Shown here: positions 63,176-64,000 of the stretch, piece by piece | Layout of the letters: each line of letters opens with the position of its first letter | Numbering within the stretch: position 1 is the stretch's first letter | Assembly: GCF_033547075.1 (NCBI RefSeq) | Contig: NZ_CP137891.1 | Location: forward strand, 496,001-560,000 | DNA length: 64,000 bases | Direction: 5' to 3' | Source: Flavobacterium ardleyense | Lineage (GTDB): Bacteria; Bacteroidota; Bacteroidia; Flavobacteriales; Flavobacteriaceae | Notes under the pieces: generated by a model | Databases searched by the model: none | Told to the model about the DNA's origin: nothing | Seen by the model: only the letters and a program-made list of their open reading frames with translations | Made by a program: the position numbers and the translations under genes

Positions 63176-64000
63176 CTAAGAAAATTGAAATTCTTCGTAA
63201 ACCTCAGTAATCACATTAAATGTTTCGTATAATTCGTCGGCACTATCGCTAGTCACCAAAACTTGTCTATATGGTTTGAAACCTGGAATTCCTTTGAAGT
63301 AATTGGTATAATGACGGCGCATCTCGACAATTCCCACGTGAAGTCCTTTCCATTCTATTGCCCATTCTAAATGAGATTTAGCGGCAAGCACACGATCGGC
63401 AATTGTAGGCTGAGGAAGATTTTCGCCAGTTTTGAAATAGTGTTTAATTTCATTAAAAATCCAAGGATATCCAATGGCGGCGCGACCAACCATAATTCCG
63501 TCAATGCCATAGCGATTTTTGTATTCTAAAGCTTTTTCGGGTGAATTGATATCGCCATTTCCGAAGATTGGCATTGTAATTCTAGGATTGTTTTTTACTT
63601 CGGCAATAGGTCCCCAATTTGCTTCTCCTTTATAAAGTTGCGCGCGAGTTCGTCCGTGAATGGACAATGCTTGAACACCGATATCCTGCAATCTTTCGGC
63701 AACTTCGTGAATATTAATTGAGTTATCATCCCAACCAAGACGCGTCTTTACAGTAACTGGCAACTTTGTACTTTTGATCACCGCTTTTGTAAGTCGCACC
63801 ATCAGATCTACGTCTTTCAAAACAGCCGCACCTGCACCTTTGCACACAACTTTCTTTACAGGACAACCAAAGTTGATGTCGATTAAATCTGGATTTACCG
63901 TTTCGACAATTCGCGCGGACATTGCCATTGCTTCCTCATCTCCACCAAAAATCTGAATTCCCACAGGTCGCTCGTAATCAAAAATATCCAGCTTCTGTCT
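63176..64000 (-). CDS. dusB: tRNA-dihydrouridine synthase B (5' end outside the window)
   Basis: The window holds 274 C-terminal codons of an FMN-dependent tRNA-dihydrouridine synthase; the frame stays open to the right edge, so the N-terminal FMN-barrel start is missing. Visible features are RPVGIQIFGGDEEAM, DINFGCPVKKVVCKGAGAA with the catalytic Cys, VKTRLGWDDNS, SIHGRTRAQLYKGEANWGPI and FGNGDINSPEKAL, then IMVGRAAIGYPWIFNEI. The GTG at 63964 is an internal Val and not the start. Confidence 0.93.
   Translation of the reverse strand, partial: RQKLDIFDYERPVGIQIFGGDEEAMAMSARIVETVNPDLIDINFGCPVKKVVCKGAGAAVLKDVDLMVRLTKAVIKSTKLPVTVKTRLGWDDNSINIHEVAERLQDIGVQALSIHGRTRAQLYKGEANWGPIAEVKNNPRITMPIFGNGDINSPEKALEYKNRYGIDGIMVGRAAIGYPWIFNEIKHYFKTGENLPQPTIADRVLAAKSHLEWAIEWKGLHVGIVEMRRHYTNYFKGIPGFKPYRQVLVTSDSADELYETFNVITEVYEEFQFS

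Noticed and set aside
1-64000. Prophage, insertion sequence with transposase, or rRNA operon
   Set aside because: No integrase, transposase, phage structural gene or rRNA sequence was recognised in either strand.

Overview
The window looks like chromosomal DNA from a member of the Flavobacteriaceae, most likely Flavobacterium or a close relative. The evidence is low G+C, promoters of the Bacteroidetes type (TTG, about 17-23 nt, then TAnnTTTG) with little Shine-Dalgarno signal, a MurF-alanine racemase fusion, a type IX secretion (T9SS) type B sorting domain next to PorP/SprF and OmpA-family partners, a short NuoG, and a pdxA-DUF177-rpmF-fabH-accB-accC cluster. The species cannot be named from this sequence.

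Layout. 1-1.9 kb: a TacA/TacT-type toxin-antitoxin pair between two copies of a MITE-like repeat. 1.9-4.9 kb: a thioredoxin-fold lipoprotein or periplasmic protein and aspS. 4.9-7.3 kb: an accessory islet with a HEPN-like protein and an NTF2-fold immunity-like protein, bracketed by two oppositely oriented hairpin repeats. 7.3-7.5 kb: a cold-shock protein. 7.7-21.0 kb: a complete 14-gene complex I operon, nuoA-N, followed by queD. 21.6-22.5 kb: a repeat-rich gap. 22.5-32.5 kb (minus strand): a 2372-residue modular T9SS type B cargo protein, a PorP/SprF protein and a TPR/PD40/OmpA protein. 32.7-42.4 kb: housekeeping genes lpxH, recJ, rsmI, a highly acidic protein, tdk, murF-alr, mscL and asd. 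42.5-45.1 kb: a His-rich envelope protein and a TonB-dependent receptor. 45.1-53.5 kb: AIM24-family protein, mtgA, an S9 peptidase, a hybrid sensor kinase convergent with an NtrC-type regulator, and a small PepSY-like exported protein. 54.3-59.3 kb (minus strand): pdxA, DUF177, rpmF, fabH, accB and accC. 59.3-64.0 kb: ribE, a small Pro-rich membrane protein, a CAT-anticodon tRNA, mce, rbfA, a LolC/FtsX-like permease and the 3' part of dusB.

How genes work together. NuoA-N oxidise NADH, reduce (mena)quinone and pump ions. FabH, AccB and AccC start fatty-acid synthesis and sit in a cluster with ribosome and vitamin B6 genes. MurF-Alr and MtgA build peptidoglycan, and LpxH makes lipid A. The giant adhesin is probably exported by the T9SS with its PorP/SprF and OmpA neighbours acting as dedicated outer-membrane partners. 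The kinase/NtrC regulator pair may control sigma-54 promoters, and the adjacent small exported gene has a sigma-54-like upstream site.

The least explained parts are non-coding: a dispersed element with conserved flanks but a hairpin core that differs in every copy (five copies, one inside the nuo operon), a MITE-like repeat around the toxin-antitoxin pair, and three separate intergenic tandem duplications, two of which carry the same short motif. No CRISPR array, rRNA, prophage or complete insertion sequence was seen.
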